Numbered from the stretch's first letter, positions 1-5,503 are shown. The stretch is 5,503 nt of DNA from Sulfitobacter sp. (GCA_024636405.1 JAGXHC010000011.1:1-5503), one strand, 5' to 3'. Numbers and translations: made by a program. Notes: generated from the letters alone by a model not told the origin.

Positions 1-827
1 ATCTGGTATTCTTTATCGGTCAGCGTCAGGGCAGGGGCCACGGTGATGCTGTCGCCCGTGTGTACGCCCATCGGGTCAACGTTTTCGATGGAACAGACGA
101 TGATGGCGTTATCGGCGGTGTCGCGCACCACCTCCATCTCAAATTCCTTCCATCCCAGCAGGCTCTCGTCGATCAGGATCTGGCCCACCGGAGAGGCGTC
201 CATGCCCGAGCGGCAGAAGAATTCATAATCGTCGCGGTTATACGCCACGCCACCGCCGGTGCCGCCCATGGTGAAAGCGGGGCGGATGATCGCAGGGAGG
301 CCGACATAATCCAGTGCTTCCAACGCAATGGCGACGCCCGCGGTCAGATCCTTTTTGCCATTTTCCTTCTTGGGAGCAGTCACGATCGTGGCCTTGGGGT
401 TTTCAATGCCCAGACGGTCCATCGCCTCGCGAAAGAGCTTGCGGTCTTCGGCCATCTCAATCGCTTCGCGTTTGGCACCGATCATCTCGACGCCGTATTT
501 TGCCAGCACGCCCATTTCTTCCAAGGCAAGCGATGTGTTCAATCCGGTCTGTCCACCCATGGTCGGCAGCAGCGCGTCGGGGCGTTCCTTTTCGATGATC
601 TTCGCCACGATTTCGGGGGTAATCGGCTCGATATAGGTGGCATCGGCCATGCCCGGATCGGTCATTATTGTGGCGGGGTTGGAATTGACGAGGATGACGC
701 GGTAGCCTTCCTCCTTCAGCGCCTTGCAAGCCTGCGCGCCGGAGTAGTCGAATTCGCAGGCCTGGCCAATGACGATGGGCCCGGCACCAATGATCATGAT
801 CGATTTGATGTCGGTACGCTTTGGCAT
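1..827 (-). CDS. carB: Carbamoyl-phosphate synthase large subunit, N-terminal part (cut by window edge)
   Basis: The large subunit makes carbamoyl phosphate from bicarbonate, ATP and ammonia delivered by the CarA glutaminase, in the cytoplasm, for arginine and pyrimidine synthesis. The 275 visible residues cover the N-terminal pre-ATP-grasp domain and the start of the first (carboxyphosphate) ATP-grasp domain. Clear signatures are [20 protein letters not shown] (residues 14-33), [10 protein letters not shown] (49-58), TMGGQTGLN (89-97), EDR with Arg129, [14 protein letters not shown] (180-193), a conserved block at about 219-235 and [13 protein letters not shown] (253-265). The family is about 1,070-1,120 residues, so roughly three quarters lies beyond position 1. 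The start at 827 begins [17 protein letters not shown], as expected for the family, and GAGGGG at 840-835 serves as ribosome binding site. Compared with E. coli CarB from memory, there is an insertion of about 13 residues near 150-164, probably lineage-wide in alphaproteobacteria. Identity is very secure. Confidence 0.97.
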   Translation of the reverse strand, partial: MPKRTDIKSIMIIGAGPIVIGQACEFDYSGAQACKALKEEGYRVILVNSNPATIMTDPGMADATYIEPITPEIVAKIIEKERPDALLPTMGGQTGLNTSLALEEMGVLAKYGVEMIGAKREAIEMAEDRKLFREAMDRLGIENPKATIVTAPKKENGKKDLTAGVAIALEALDYVGLPAIIRPAFTMGGTGGGVAYNRDDYEFFCRSGMDASPVGQILIDESLLGWKEFEMEVVRDTADNAIIVCSIENVDPMGVHTGDSITVAPALTLTDKEYQ

Positions 828-861
828 CGCTCGGCCCCTCGGAAATTTGCAAATTCTCCGC

Positions 862-889
862 CTTATAGGTCGTGGGCCACCGGGTGCAA
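862..889 (-). promoter_or_regulatory. Candidate carB promoter
   Basis: On the minus strand, TTGCAC (889-884) and TATAAG (867-862) are separated by 16 bp. The -10 box matches the sigma-70 consensus at five of six bases; the -35 box keeps only the TTG, which is common in this group. Transcription would begin near 855, giving a leader of about 28 nt that includes the GAGGGG ribosome binding site. Seen by eye only. Read-through from the hydrolase gene upstream remains possible. Confidence 0.4.
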
Positions 890-938
890 GGGGGAAGCGG
901 GTGCAACAGGGTGCTGCGCGCACGCAATTGGTCCATCC

Positions 939-962
939 ATGCGTGTCAAAATTTTCACGCGT
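939..962. repeat. Inverted repeat between hydrolase and carB
   Basis: GCGTG (941-945) and CACGC (956-960) form a 5-bp stem, extendable by a T-G and an A-T pair to 939-962, around an AT-rich centre containing AAAATTTT. It lies 22 bp past the hydrolase stop codon and upstream of carB. It lacks a T-tract on the minus strand, so it is not a standard terminator. It contains a perfect TTGACA (949-944, minus strand) but no good -10 box follows. It may be an operator, a weak 3' hairpin or chance. Confidence 0.3.
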
Positions 963-984
963 CAGGTCGCTATGGCTTTGGGGT

Positions 985-1758
985 TTAGTCCTGATCCAGA
1001 AAAATGCGCACTGCTGCTTCGAATTCGCGTGGCTTTTCAGCGTGCAGCCAATGGCCCGCGCCGGGCAGTTTGGCAAATCGGGCTTTGGGAAAAAGTGATT
1101 TGATCACAGGCCGGTGCGCAGGCAGAACGTAGTCCGAATTGCCGCCAGACAAAAACAGCGTCGGCGCGTTGCAGGGGCCGATAATATGGTTTGGCCAGCC
1201 CATTATCTTTTCCATTTCCGCATCAAGTACGTCAAGGTTCAGCCGCCAAGCCTTGGCCTGGACATCGAGTGATTGGGTGAAAAAACTTTGCAGGGCGCGG
1301 TCCACTCCGGCGGCGGCAAGCTGGCTTTCGGCATCAGAGCGGCGGGTCAGCGATTCCAGGTCCACAGCGCGCATCGCGTCGATAAAGCCTTGCTGTGTAT
1401 GCCCGTAGGCAATGGGCGCAATATCCGCCACGATCAGACGCCGCACCAATTCAGAACGCTGCAGGGCCAGCACCATCACGGCCTTGCCACCCATCGAATG
1501 ACCGCACAGATCGGCAGGGCCACCGAAATGCGTGATCACCTCTGCCAGATCTTCCGCCATGTCCGTGTAACTGTGGGTGGGCGCGCGTGGGCTGGTGCCG
1601 TGGTTGCGCATATCGACCGCTATGACGCGTCGGGTGTCTGACAGGCGCTTTGCGATCACGCCCCAGTTGCGCCCGGAACCGTAAAGCCCATGCACAATAA
1701 TGAGCGCCGGGTTTTGCGGTGTTGGGTCATGATCGCCGAATTCGGAATAACTGAGCAT
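985..1758 (-). CDS. Alpha/beta hydrolase, YbfF/ABHD11-type esterase
   Basis: This 257-residue protein is a full-length alpha/beta-hydrolase-fold enzyme, probably a cytoplasmic carboxylesterase or thioesterase; the substrate cannot be told from sequence. Visible features in order are the oxyanion-hole motif [10 protein letters not shown] (residues 23-32), DMRNHG (49-54), the nucleophile elbow GHSMGG (86-91, Ser88), VADIAP (110-115), GGNSDYV (205-211) and GAGHW with catalytic His236. The catalytic acid is Asp112 or Asp209; the combination of ADIAP with G-N-S-D-Y resembles the YbfF/ABHD11 group. No signal peptide or membrane segment is seen. The start at 1758 puts the first beta strand at the usual distance from the N-terminus, although the ribosome binding site is weak (CTGAAGA directly upstream); the ATG at 1777-1775 is out of frame. 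It points towards carB across 157 bp and diverges from the small membrane-tail gene. The fold is certain; the specific family is likely. Confidence 0.9.
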   Translation of the reverse strand: MLSYSEFGDHDPTPQNPALIIVHGLYGSGRNWGVIAKRLSDTRRVIAVDMRNHGTSPRAPTHSYTDMAEDLAEVITHFGGPADLCGHSMGGKAVMVLALQRSELVRRLIVADIAPIAYGHTQQGFIDAMRAVDLESLTRRSDAESQLAAAGVDRALQSFFTQSLDVQAKAWRLNLDVLDAEMEKIMGWPNHIIGPCNAPTLFLSGGNSDYVLPAHRPVIKSLFPKARFAKLPGAGHWLHAEKPREFEAAVRIFLDQD

Positions 1759-1811
1759 TCTTCAGACTTAGGGTCATTGCGCAAATTGTGCCAGTCCGTT
1801 TAGAACGGGGC

Positions 1812-2186
1812 ATGTTGGAACCTGATTACATCAACGCCCGTATTTTGGCTGTGCGCGACGCGTTGCACGCAAAGCTGGGGATAAAGCGGCGCAACCTGGA
1901 CAAGGCGATGCGCCGCGCCGGGCGCAGGCTGCCACGGCGTATCCGCAGGCAGGGCGCGGTTTTGGTGCAGGCAGAAAAATTGGGGGGCAACCCCAAGCTG
2001 ATGCGGCGGATTGATCCCGCCGCGTTTGAGAAGGCGCACGCAGAGATGATGACCCATCTGGCCGCAATCGACGCCGCCGATGCGTTCAAGGGCCGCCTTA
2101 TTGCGATCACAGCAACGATTGCGTTCAACGTGATCGTGCTTGCCGCCGCATTTGTCACCTATCTTTGGTGGCGGGGATACGTCTGA
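1812..2186 (+). CDS. Small basic protein with C-terminal membrane segment, function unknown
   Basis: I do not recognise a named family. From the ATG at 1812 the product is 124 residues. Residues 21-47 are extremely rich in Arg and Lys (for example KAMRRAGRRLPRRIRR at 31-46). A mixed, probably helical stretch with an acidic-flanked segment follows (66-95), then one hydrophobic segment at about 96-118 ending in YLWWRGYV. This suggests a tail-anchored inner-membrane protein with its basic N-terminal part in the cytoplasm, able to touch nucleic acid, ribosomes or anionic lipid; that is inference. A GTG at 1788 in the same frame would add eight residues, but has no ribosome binding site; the 1812 ATG has only a weak one (GAACGGGG). 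Third-position GC bias and the sensible membrane end support a real gene. It diverges from the hydrolase across 53 bp and ends 9 bp from the convergent cupin gene. I have an impression of similar hypothetical proteins in roseobacters, unverified. Confidence 0.8.
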   Translation: MLEPDYINARILAVRDALHAKLGIKRRNLDKAMRRAGRRLPRRIRRQGAVLVQAEKLGGNPKLMRRIDPAAFEKAHAEMMTHLAAIDAADAFKGRLIAITATIAFNVIVLAAAFVTYLWWRGYV

Positions 2187-2195
2187 CCCGGCAGG

Positions 2196-2600
2196 TTATT
2201 CCGGCGTTGCGGTATAGTCCGCGTCGCTGACGTGCTCCTGCCAGTCCACCGCCTTGCCGTCCTTGGCTTCTTGAATCGCCAGGTGCGACATGCCGCAATC
2301 AGGTGCTGCACCGTGCCAGTGCCGTTCACCGGGCGCGAACCAGACGGTATCGCCGGGACGCAGCATTTGGATCGGTCCGCCGTCGGTTTGCGCACGCCCG
2401 CACCCTGAAATCACATGCAGCGTCTGGCCCAGCGGATGGGTATGCCACGCGGTCCGCGCGCCCGGATCAAAGGTAACGACAGCGGCCCGAACGCGTGCGG
2501 GTTCCGGTGCGTTGATCACCGGATCAAGCCGGACCTTGCCGGTGAAATAATCGCCGGTTCCGGGTTCCGAAGCGCGGTTGCCCGCAGGATGGATTTGCAT
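2196..2600 (-). CDS. Cupin protein of the hydroxynitrile-lyase-like group
   Basis: This 134-residue protein is a single-domain beta-barrel cupin. Cupin motif 1 is GARTAWHTHPLGQTLHVISG (residues 48-66 region), with His53, His55 and Gln59; motif 2 is PGDTVWFAPGERHWHG (82-97), with His94 and a further His96. The pattern of two His, a Gln in place of the usual Glu, and a last His is that of the small manganese cupins that include the Granulicella hydroxynitrile lyase, whose metal ligands I recall at the same numbers. Ala40, Val42 and Gln110, recalled as active-site positions there, also coincide. Such enzymes cleave or form cyanohydrins in vitro, but the natural role is usually unknown, so an oxidoreductase-linked or detoxifying cupin is equally possible. 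The start at 2600 has an excellent ribosome binding site, AAGGAG (2612-2607). It lies 110 bp downstream of glyA on the same strand and converges with the small membrane-tail gene. No signal peptide. Confidence 0.9.
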   Translation of the reverse strand: MQIHPAGNRASEPGTGDYFTGKVRLDPVINAPEPARVRAAVVTFDPGARTAWHTHPLGQTLHVISGCGRAQTDGGPIQMLRPGDTVWFAPGERHWHGAAPDCGMSHLAIQEAKDGKAVDWQEHVSDADYTATPE

Positions 2601-2664
2601 TGGATGCTCCTTTTGTTACCACCAGCGTGGCCCAGTCTTTTGACCCGTACAAGCGCAAACGACC

Positions 2665-2679
2665 CCGGCAGTATGCCGG
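2665..2679 (-). terminator. Possible weak hairpin terminator after glyA
   Basis: CCGGCA (2665-2670) and TGCCGG (2674-2679) form a perfect 6-bp stem with a 3-nt loop, 32 bp beyond the glyA stop. On the minus strand it is followed by GGTCGTTTGC rather than a clean U-tract, so intrinsic termination would be inefficient. It could attenuate transcription from glyA into the cupin gene or protect the glyA 3' end. Confidence 0.35.
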
Positions 2680-2710
2680 AGCCGTCTGGACCGAAACGAA
2701 CGATGTGGCC

Positions 2711-3988
2711 TCAGAGGTTGCCGTAAAGCGGGAAGCGTTTGCAGAGCGCTTTGACTTCACCCCTGACCTTTTCCTCGACGGCGCCGTTTCCGTCTGCGCC
2801 ATTGGCGGCCAGCCCATCGACAACTTCGACGATCCAGTCGGCGATCTGGCGGAACTCTGCCTCGGCAAATCCGCGCGTGGTGCCCGCCGGAGATCCGAGA
2901 CGGATGCCGGAGGTCACGGTCGGTTTTTCGGGATCAAACGGCACACCGTTCTTGTTGCAGGTGATGTGTGCGCGGCCCAGTGCCTTGTCAGTCTCGTTGC
3001 CTTTCACACCTTTGGGCCGCAGATCGACCAGAACGACGTGGGTATCTGTGCCGTGGGTCACAGTATCCAGACCGCCCTTGATCAACTGATCACTCAGCGC
3101 CTGCGCATTGGTGATGACCTGTTTGATGTAGGTCTTGAACGAGGGCTCTAGCGCCTCGCCAAAGGCCACGGCCTTGGCTGCGATGACATGCATCAACGGG
3201 CCGCCCTGGATACCGGGGAAGATGGCGGAGTTGAACTTTTTTGCCAGTGCTTCGTCATTGGTCAGGATCATGCCACCGCGCGGGCCGCGCAGGGTTTTGT
3301 GGGTGGTGGTGGTCGCAACATGGGCGTGCGGGAAAGGTGAGGGGTGTTCACCCGCCGCGACGAGACCCGCGAAATGCGCCATGTCCACCAGCAGGTAGGC
3401 ACCGACCATATCTGCGATCTCGCGCATCCGCTTGAAGTCGATCTGGCGCGGAATGGCGGAGCCGCCGGCAATGATCATCTTGGGGTTATGTTCTTTGGCC
3501 AAGGCTTCGACCTGATCATAATCCAGCAGATTGTCCTGCTTGCGCACGCCGTACTGGACAGCATTGAACCACTTGCCAGACTGGTTGGGTGCGGCACCGT
3601 GGGTCAGATGCCCGCCGGCATCCAGGCTCATTCCCAGGATGGTATCGCCCGGTTGCAGCAACGCCATGAACACACCCTGGTTTGCCTGACTGCCCGAGTT
3701 TGGCTGCACATTGGCAAAGTCGCAGCCGAACAATTTGCGCGCGCGCTCAATGGCAAGGTTTTCGGCCACGTCCACATGTTCGCACCCGCCGTAATACCGC
3801 CGTCCCGGATAGCCTTCGGCGTATTTGTTGGTCATGATTGACCCCTGCGCCTCCAACACGGCGGCCGAGACGATGTTCTCGCTTGCGATCAGTTCGATCT
3901 CATCACGCTGGCGGCCCAGTTCGTCCGTGATCGCGGCGAAAATCTCCGGATCGGCCTGCGACAGAGATTTGGTGAAAAATTCGGACAT
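2711..3988 (-). CDS. glyA: Serine hydroxymethyltransferase
   Basis: This cytoplasmic PLP enzyme interconverts serine plus tetrahydrofolate with glycine plus 5,10-methylenetetrahydrofolate, the main source of one-carbon units. The 425-residue product is full length (E. coli about 417). Visible signatures are [11 protein letters not shown] (31-41), [15 protein letters not shown] (54-68), QPNSGSQAN (95-103), [13 protein letters not shown] (201-213) with the PLP-contacting Asp202 and His205, [14 protein letters not shown] (226-239) with the Schiff-base lysine Lys231, and [16 protein letters not shown] (359-374) with the substrate-binding Arg363. The common SAYPR motif reads SAIPR (177-181), as I recall for this bacterial group. 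All catalytic residues are present. The start at 3988 is supported by AAGGAA (4001-3996), 7 bp upstream, and by the family-typical N-terminus. Upstream is a 182-bp divergent region shared with nadK that is rich in repeats and hairpins. No paralog or break is seen. Confidence 0.98.
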   Translation of the reverse strand: MSEFFTKSLSQADPEIFAAITDELGRQRDEIELIASENIVSAAVLEAQGSIMTNKYAEGYPGRRYYGGCEHVDVAENLAIERARKLFGCDFANVQPNSGSQANQGVFMALLQPGDTILGMSLDAGGHLTHGAAPNQSGKWFNAVQYGVRKQDNLLDYDQVEALAKEHNPKMIIAGGSAIPRQIDFKRMREIADMVGAYLLVDMAHFAGLVAAGEHPSPFPHAHVATTTTHKTLRGPRGGMILTNDEALAKKFNSAIFPGIQGGPLMHVIAAKAVAFGEALEPSFKTYIKQVITNAQALSDQLIKGGLDTVTHGTDTHVVLVDLRPKGVKGNETDKALGRAHITCNKNGVPFDPEKPTVTSGIRLGSPAGTTRGFAEAEFRQIADWIVEVVDGLAANGADGNGAVEEKVRGEVKALCKRFPLYGNL

Positions 3989-4017
3989 TCTGCGGTTCCT
4001 TCATGGCAACGTGTTTC

Positions 4018-4040
4018 GCAGGTTTCCTATCGGAAACTGC
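4018..4040 (-). promoter_or_regulatory. Hairpin or palindromic operator in the glyA leader/promoter region
   Basis: GTTTCC (4022-4027) and GGAAAC (4032-4037) flank a 4-nt centre. Allowing one bulged base at 4021, the outer GCA (4018-4020) pairs with TGC (4038-4040), giving nine pairs. The element sits 30 bp upstream of the glyA start. As DNA it could be an operator for a dimeric regulator; as RNA it would be a stable stem just before the glyA ribosome binding site. No known binding site is recognised. Confidence 0.45.
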
Positions 4041-4155
4041 GGCAAACGGGAAGGCAGGAAACCGACGATCCGACAGGATCAAGCGGCAATGCTGGTAGGT
4101 CGGGAAAGAATGTGGTTGTTTCGACCCAAAATGAGGCCAATCGGAAACCGCCGAT
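4029..4155. repeat. GGAAAC direct repeats between glyA and nadK
   Basis: ATCGGAAAC occurs perfectly at 4029-4037 and 4140-4148. GGAAACCG occurs at 4057-4064 and 4143-4150, extending to a 13-bp repeat GGAAACCG(A/C)CGAT (4057-4069 and 4143-4155) with one mismatch. With the inverted copy at 4022-4027 this makes four GGAAAC cores inside 182 bp. The 4140-4155 copy is also a small inverted repeat, ATCGG-N6-CCGAT. A further stem, GATCC-GACA-GGATC, lies at 4067-4080. No sigma-70 promoter stands out by eye for either glyA or nadK, so promoters presumably overlap these repeats. Confidence 0.5.
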
Positions 4156-4170
4156 GTCGAGGAGACACCC

Positions 4171-4926
4171 ATGAAAATCGCATTTGTTGCCAGCGACGTT
4201 CCTGCCGCGCAGGCGTCGCTGGCGGTTCTGGTCGATAGCTACGGCAATGTGCCACCCGCCGAAGCGGTCGTGATCGTTGCGCTTGGCGGCGATGGGTTCA
4301 TGCTGCAGACGTTGCATGAGACGCAAAACATCGTCGCGCCGGTTTACGGCATGAATCGCGGCACCATCGGGTTTTTGATGAATGAATACTCAGAGGCTGA
4401 CTTGCGCGACCGGCTTGCAGCGGCAGAGGTGGCCGTGATCAACCCGCTGGTCATGCGCGCCACCCACGCGAATGGAAAAGTCTCTACGGCACTCGCGATC
4501 AACGAGGTGGCGCTTTTGCGCGAAGGGCCGCAGGCGGCAAAGCTGCAAATCACGGTGGACGGTCGCCTGCGCATGCAAGAGCTGGTCTGTGACGGTGCGC
4601 TGGTGTCCACGCCTGCTGGATCGACGGCGTATAATTATTCCGCGCACGGGCCGATCCTGCCGATCGGTGCAGATGTGTTGGCGCTCACGGCGATGTCGGC
4701 CTTCAGGCCCCGCCGTTGGCGCGGTGCTTTGTTGCCCAAAAACGCCAAAGTGCGCTTTGACGTGCTGGAGGCCGATAAGCGTCCGGTGATGGCCGACGCC
4801 GACGGTCGGTCGCACCGGAACGTTGTGACCGTTGAGATTGCTTCTGATTCCACCGTGGAACACCGCATTCTTTTTGACCCCGGTCATGGCTTGGAAGAGC
4901 GTCTGATCAGCGAGCAATTCAACTGA
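4171..4926 (+). CDS. nadK: NAD kinase (ATP/polyphosphate-dependent)
   Basis: NAD kinase phosphorylates NAD to NADP in the cytoplasm and is the only route to NADP(H). The 251-residue product is the short form usual in alphaproteobacteria (E. coli about 292). It has the diagnostic LGGDGFML (38-45) with catalytic Asp41, [15 protein letters not shown] (59-73), the NE pair at 111-112 in INEVALLR, and [20 protein letters not shown] (141-160) containing the conserved STPAGSTAY block. The C-terminal beta-sandwich part runs to the end without a break. The start at 4171 has GAGGAG at 4159-4164, 6 bp upstream, and gives an N-terminus MKIAFVASD typical of the family. It diverges from glyA, and shares with it a region containing GGAAAC repeats. 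After the stop lies a 145-bp region leading to the CsbD gene, with no T-rich terminator between them. Confidence 0.97.
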   Translation: MKIAFVASDVPAAQASLAVLVDSYGNVPPAEAVVIVALGGDGFMLQTLHETQNIVAPVYGMNRGTIGFLMNEYSEADLRDRLAAAEVAVINPLVMRATHANGKVSTALAINEVALLREGPQAAKLQITVDGRLRMQELVCDGALVSTPAGSTAYNYSAHGPILPIGADVLALTAMSAFRPRRWRGALLPKNAKVRFDVLEADKRPVMADADGRSHRNVVTVEIASDSTVEHRILFDPGHGLEERLISEQFN

Positions 4927-4934
4927 GGCAGCAA

Positions 4935-4963
4935 TTCGCGCATGCCGGATGAAATAGCGCGAA
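4935..4963 (+). repeat. Inverted repeat after nadK
   Basis: TTCGCGC (4935-4941) and GCGCGAA (4957-4963) form a perfect 7-bp stem with a 15-nt loop, 8 bp past the nadK stop. No T-tract follows, so it is at best a weak or rho-assisted terminator, or a 3'-end stabiliser. It ends 4 bp before the GGAAC element of the next promoter. Confidence 0.3.
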
Positions 4964-4967
4964 ACAC

Positions 4968-4993
4968 GGAACCACGGCGCGGGATCACGCGTT
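4968..4993 (+). promoter_or_regulatory. Candidate EcfG-type general stress promoter for the CsbD gene
   Basis: GGAAC (4968-4972) and CGTT (4990-4993) are separated by 17 bp. This matches the GGAAC-N16/17-CGTT consensus of promoters read by EcfG (ECF15, SigT/RpoE2-type) sigma factors, which control the general stress response in alphaproteobacteria. Transcription would start near 5000, leaving a leader of about 70 nt before the CsbD gene. CsbD/YjbJ-type genes are typical stress-sigma targets, which strengthens the call. Some Rhodobacteraceae may lack EcfG, so another ECF or RpoH-type sigma could use the site. Confidence 0.6.
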
Positions 4994-5071
4994 TGTTGGA
5001 TGAGCGGCGGGGCGTATCACCTAAACTCCGCGCGCCAACGACAAGGTATCTATTGAACAGGAGTATCTGTT

Positions 5072-5269
5072 ATGAACTGGGACCGCATTGAAGGCAACTG
5101 GAAGCAATTCACCGGCAAGGTGAAAGAAGAATGGGGCGATCTGACCGACGACGAGATCGCAGAAGCAAACGGCAACCGCGAACAACTGGCGGGCCGGATT
5201 CAGGAACGCTACGGCGTTGCCAAAGACGAAGCAGAGCGCCAGGTCGACACTTGGGCTTCGCGGCACTGA
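5072..5269 (+). CDS. CsbD/YjbJ-family stress-response protein
   Basis: This 65-residue, very hydrophilic protein belongs to the CsbD-like family (UPF0337), small proteins made in large amounts during general stress or stationary phase; the biochemical role is unknown. The N-terminal signature MNWDRIEGNWKQFTGKVKEE (residues 1-20) is diagnostic, followed by WGDLTDDEI (21-29), a GNREQLAGRIQERYG block (34-48), and a charged helix ending DTWASRH. Length fits the family (about 60-70). It lacks a signal peptide or membrane segment. The start is fixed by CAGGAG at 5058-5063, 8 bp upstream. The gene appears monocistronic, with a GGAAC/CGTT promoter-like site about 80 bp upstream and a strong terminator 24 bp after the stop, so it is probably regulated separately from nadK. 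Confidence 0.95.
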   Translation: MNWDRIEGNWKQFTGKVKEEWGDLTDDEIAEANGNREQLAGRIQERYGVAKDEAERQVDTWASRH

Positions 5270-5292
5270 GCGAAATGATATAACGACGCGTG

Positions 5293-5320
5293 GGGCGGTC
5301 CTGTGAGGGCCGCCCTTTTT
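5293..5320 (+). terminator. Rho-independent terminator of the CsbD gene
   Basis: GGGCGGTCC (5293-5301) pairs with GGGCCGCCC (5307-5315) through nine pairs with a single G-T wobble, around the 5-nt loop TGTGA, and is followed immediately by five T residues (5316-5320). This is a textbook intrinsic terminator in the plus direction. In the minus direction the hairpin is followed by CACGCG, so it would not act as a standard terminator for the convergent gene ending at 5331. Confidence 0.93.
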
Positions 5321-5330
5321 CAATTCCGGC

Positions 5331-5503
5331 TCAGGTTTCCTTTGCATATCCGATGCGGCGCAGCGCGTCGCGGATTTCATCCAGAATGGCAGGATCGTCG
5401 ATTGTTGCCGGCGGTTTGAAGGCCTCGCTGTCCGCGATCTTTGCCATCGTGGCCCGCAGGATCTTGCCTGAGCGGGTCTTGGGCAGGCGGTCCACCACCA
5501 GCG
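5331..5503 (-). CDS. prpE: Propionyl-CoA synthetase-like acyl-CoA ligase, C-terminal end (cut by window edge)
   Basis: Only the last 56 residues are inside the window; the gene enters from the right and stops with TGA at 5333-5331. They begin LVVDRLPKTRSGKILRATMA, containing the PKTRSGK signature of the ANL (acetyl-CoA synthetase-like) superfamily, whose lysine (residue 13 of the visible part) is the catalytic adenylation lysine and the usual site of regulatory acetylation. The tail PATIDDPAILDEI (31-43) is more like propionate-CoA ligase (PrpE) than acetyl-CoA synthetase, which usually reads TSTLADP here. The enzyme would activate propionate with ATP and CoA, feeding the methylmalonyl-CoA or methylcitrate route. 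The stop is 61 bp from the convergent CsbD gene. Superfamily is certain; PrpE over AcsA is likely but rests on a short stretch. Confidence 0.85.
   Translation of the reverse strand, partial: LVVDRLPKTRSGKILRATMAKIADSEAFKPPATIDDPAILDEIRDALRRIGYAKET

Noticed and set aside
60..1103. Long plus-strand open frame of about 347 codons opposite carB and the hydrolase
   Set aside because: It lies antisense to carB, whose conserved motifs are unmistakable, and runs through the intergenic gap into the hydrolase. Its product is rich in His, Arg and Gly with no recognisable motif, as expected from GC-rich antisense reading.
1788..1811. GTG start at 1788 for the small basic membrane-tail protein
   Set aside because: It adds eight residues but has no Shine-Dalgarno-like sequence upstream and would lie deeper in the shared promoter gap; the ATG at 1812 gives a more natural N-terminus. 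Not fully excluded, because the ATG also has a weak ribosome binding site.
2600..3151. Plus-strand open frame of about 183 codons opposite the 3' part of glyA
   Set aside because: Antisense to a fully conserved glyA, no ribosome binding site and no motif; treated as a shadow. The antisense frames at 3344-3841 and opposite nadK at 4390-4917 were rejected for the same reason.
4032..4064. GGAAAC copies as ECF -35 boxes
   Set aside because: EcfG-type sites need GGAAC with CGTT at 16-17 bp; the copies here have an extra A and no CGTT at the right spacing.
3989..4170. Glycine or SAM riboswitch upstream of glyA
   Set aside because: I could not find the conserved core of any known class; the region holds simple hairpins and GGAAAC repeats only. 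An Infernal scan against Rfam would settle it.
5047..5071. TATCTATT (5047-5054) and TATCTGTT (5064-5071) direct repeat before the CsbD start
   Set aside because: Only 8 bp with one mismatch, flanking the ribosome binding site; likely chance.
1..5503. Novel defence, mobile or biosynthetic system
   Set aside because: No transposase, integrase, phage, toxin-antitoxin, nuclease or CRISPR features are visible, and the genes are mainly core metabolism in alternating orientations with uniform base composition.

Overview
The window looks like an ordinary chromosomal segment of an alphaproteobacterium, most likely of the Roseobacter group (Rhodobacteraceae). This rests on moderately GC-rich DNA with GC-rich third codon positions, on the protein flavour of CarB, GlyA (with a SAIPR variant of the usual SAYPR motif), the short NAD kinase and the PrpE tail, and on a CsbD-type stress gene behind a GGAAC-N17-CGTT promoter-like site. 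The taxon is inferred from family resemblance and was not checked by a search. No mobile element, CRISPR array, tRNA or rRNA is visible, and codon use looks uniform.

Layout from left to right: the first 275 codons of carB (minus strand, running off the left edge); an alpha/beta hydrolase of the YbfF/ABHD11 type (minus, upstream of carB); a small, very basic, C-terminally membrane-anchored protein of unknown function (plus, divergent from the hydrolase); a manganese-type cupin resembling the hydroxynitrile-lyase cupins (minus, convergent with the small protein); glyA, serine hydroxymethyltransferase (minus); a 182-bp divergent intergenic region rich in GGAAAC repeats and hairpins; nadK (plus); a CsbD-family stress gene with its own candidate promoter and a clear rho-independent terminator (plus); and the last 56 codons of a propionyl-CoA synthetase-like gene (minus, running off the right edge).

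Most genes are core metabolism: carbamoyl phosphate for arginine and pyrimidines (carB), one-carbon units and glycine/serine (glyA), NADP supply (nadK) and propionate activation (prpE). They alternate in strand and look like separate transcription units; only glyA-cupin and hydrolase-carB could be read through in the same direction, across gaps of 110 and 157 bp. No intergenic stretch exceeds 200 bp, so no gene-free region of 300 bases exists.

I do not see a convincing new multi-gene system. The items most worth a second look are the repeat-rich glyA/nadK intergenic region, with mutually exclusive pairings in the glyA leader; the general-stress-type promoter of the CsbD gene; the cupin that carries all the metal ligands known from bacterial hydroxynitrile lyases; and the uncharacterised basic membrane-tail protein.
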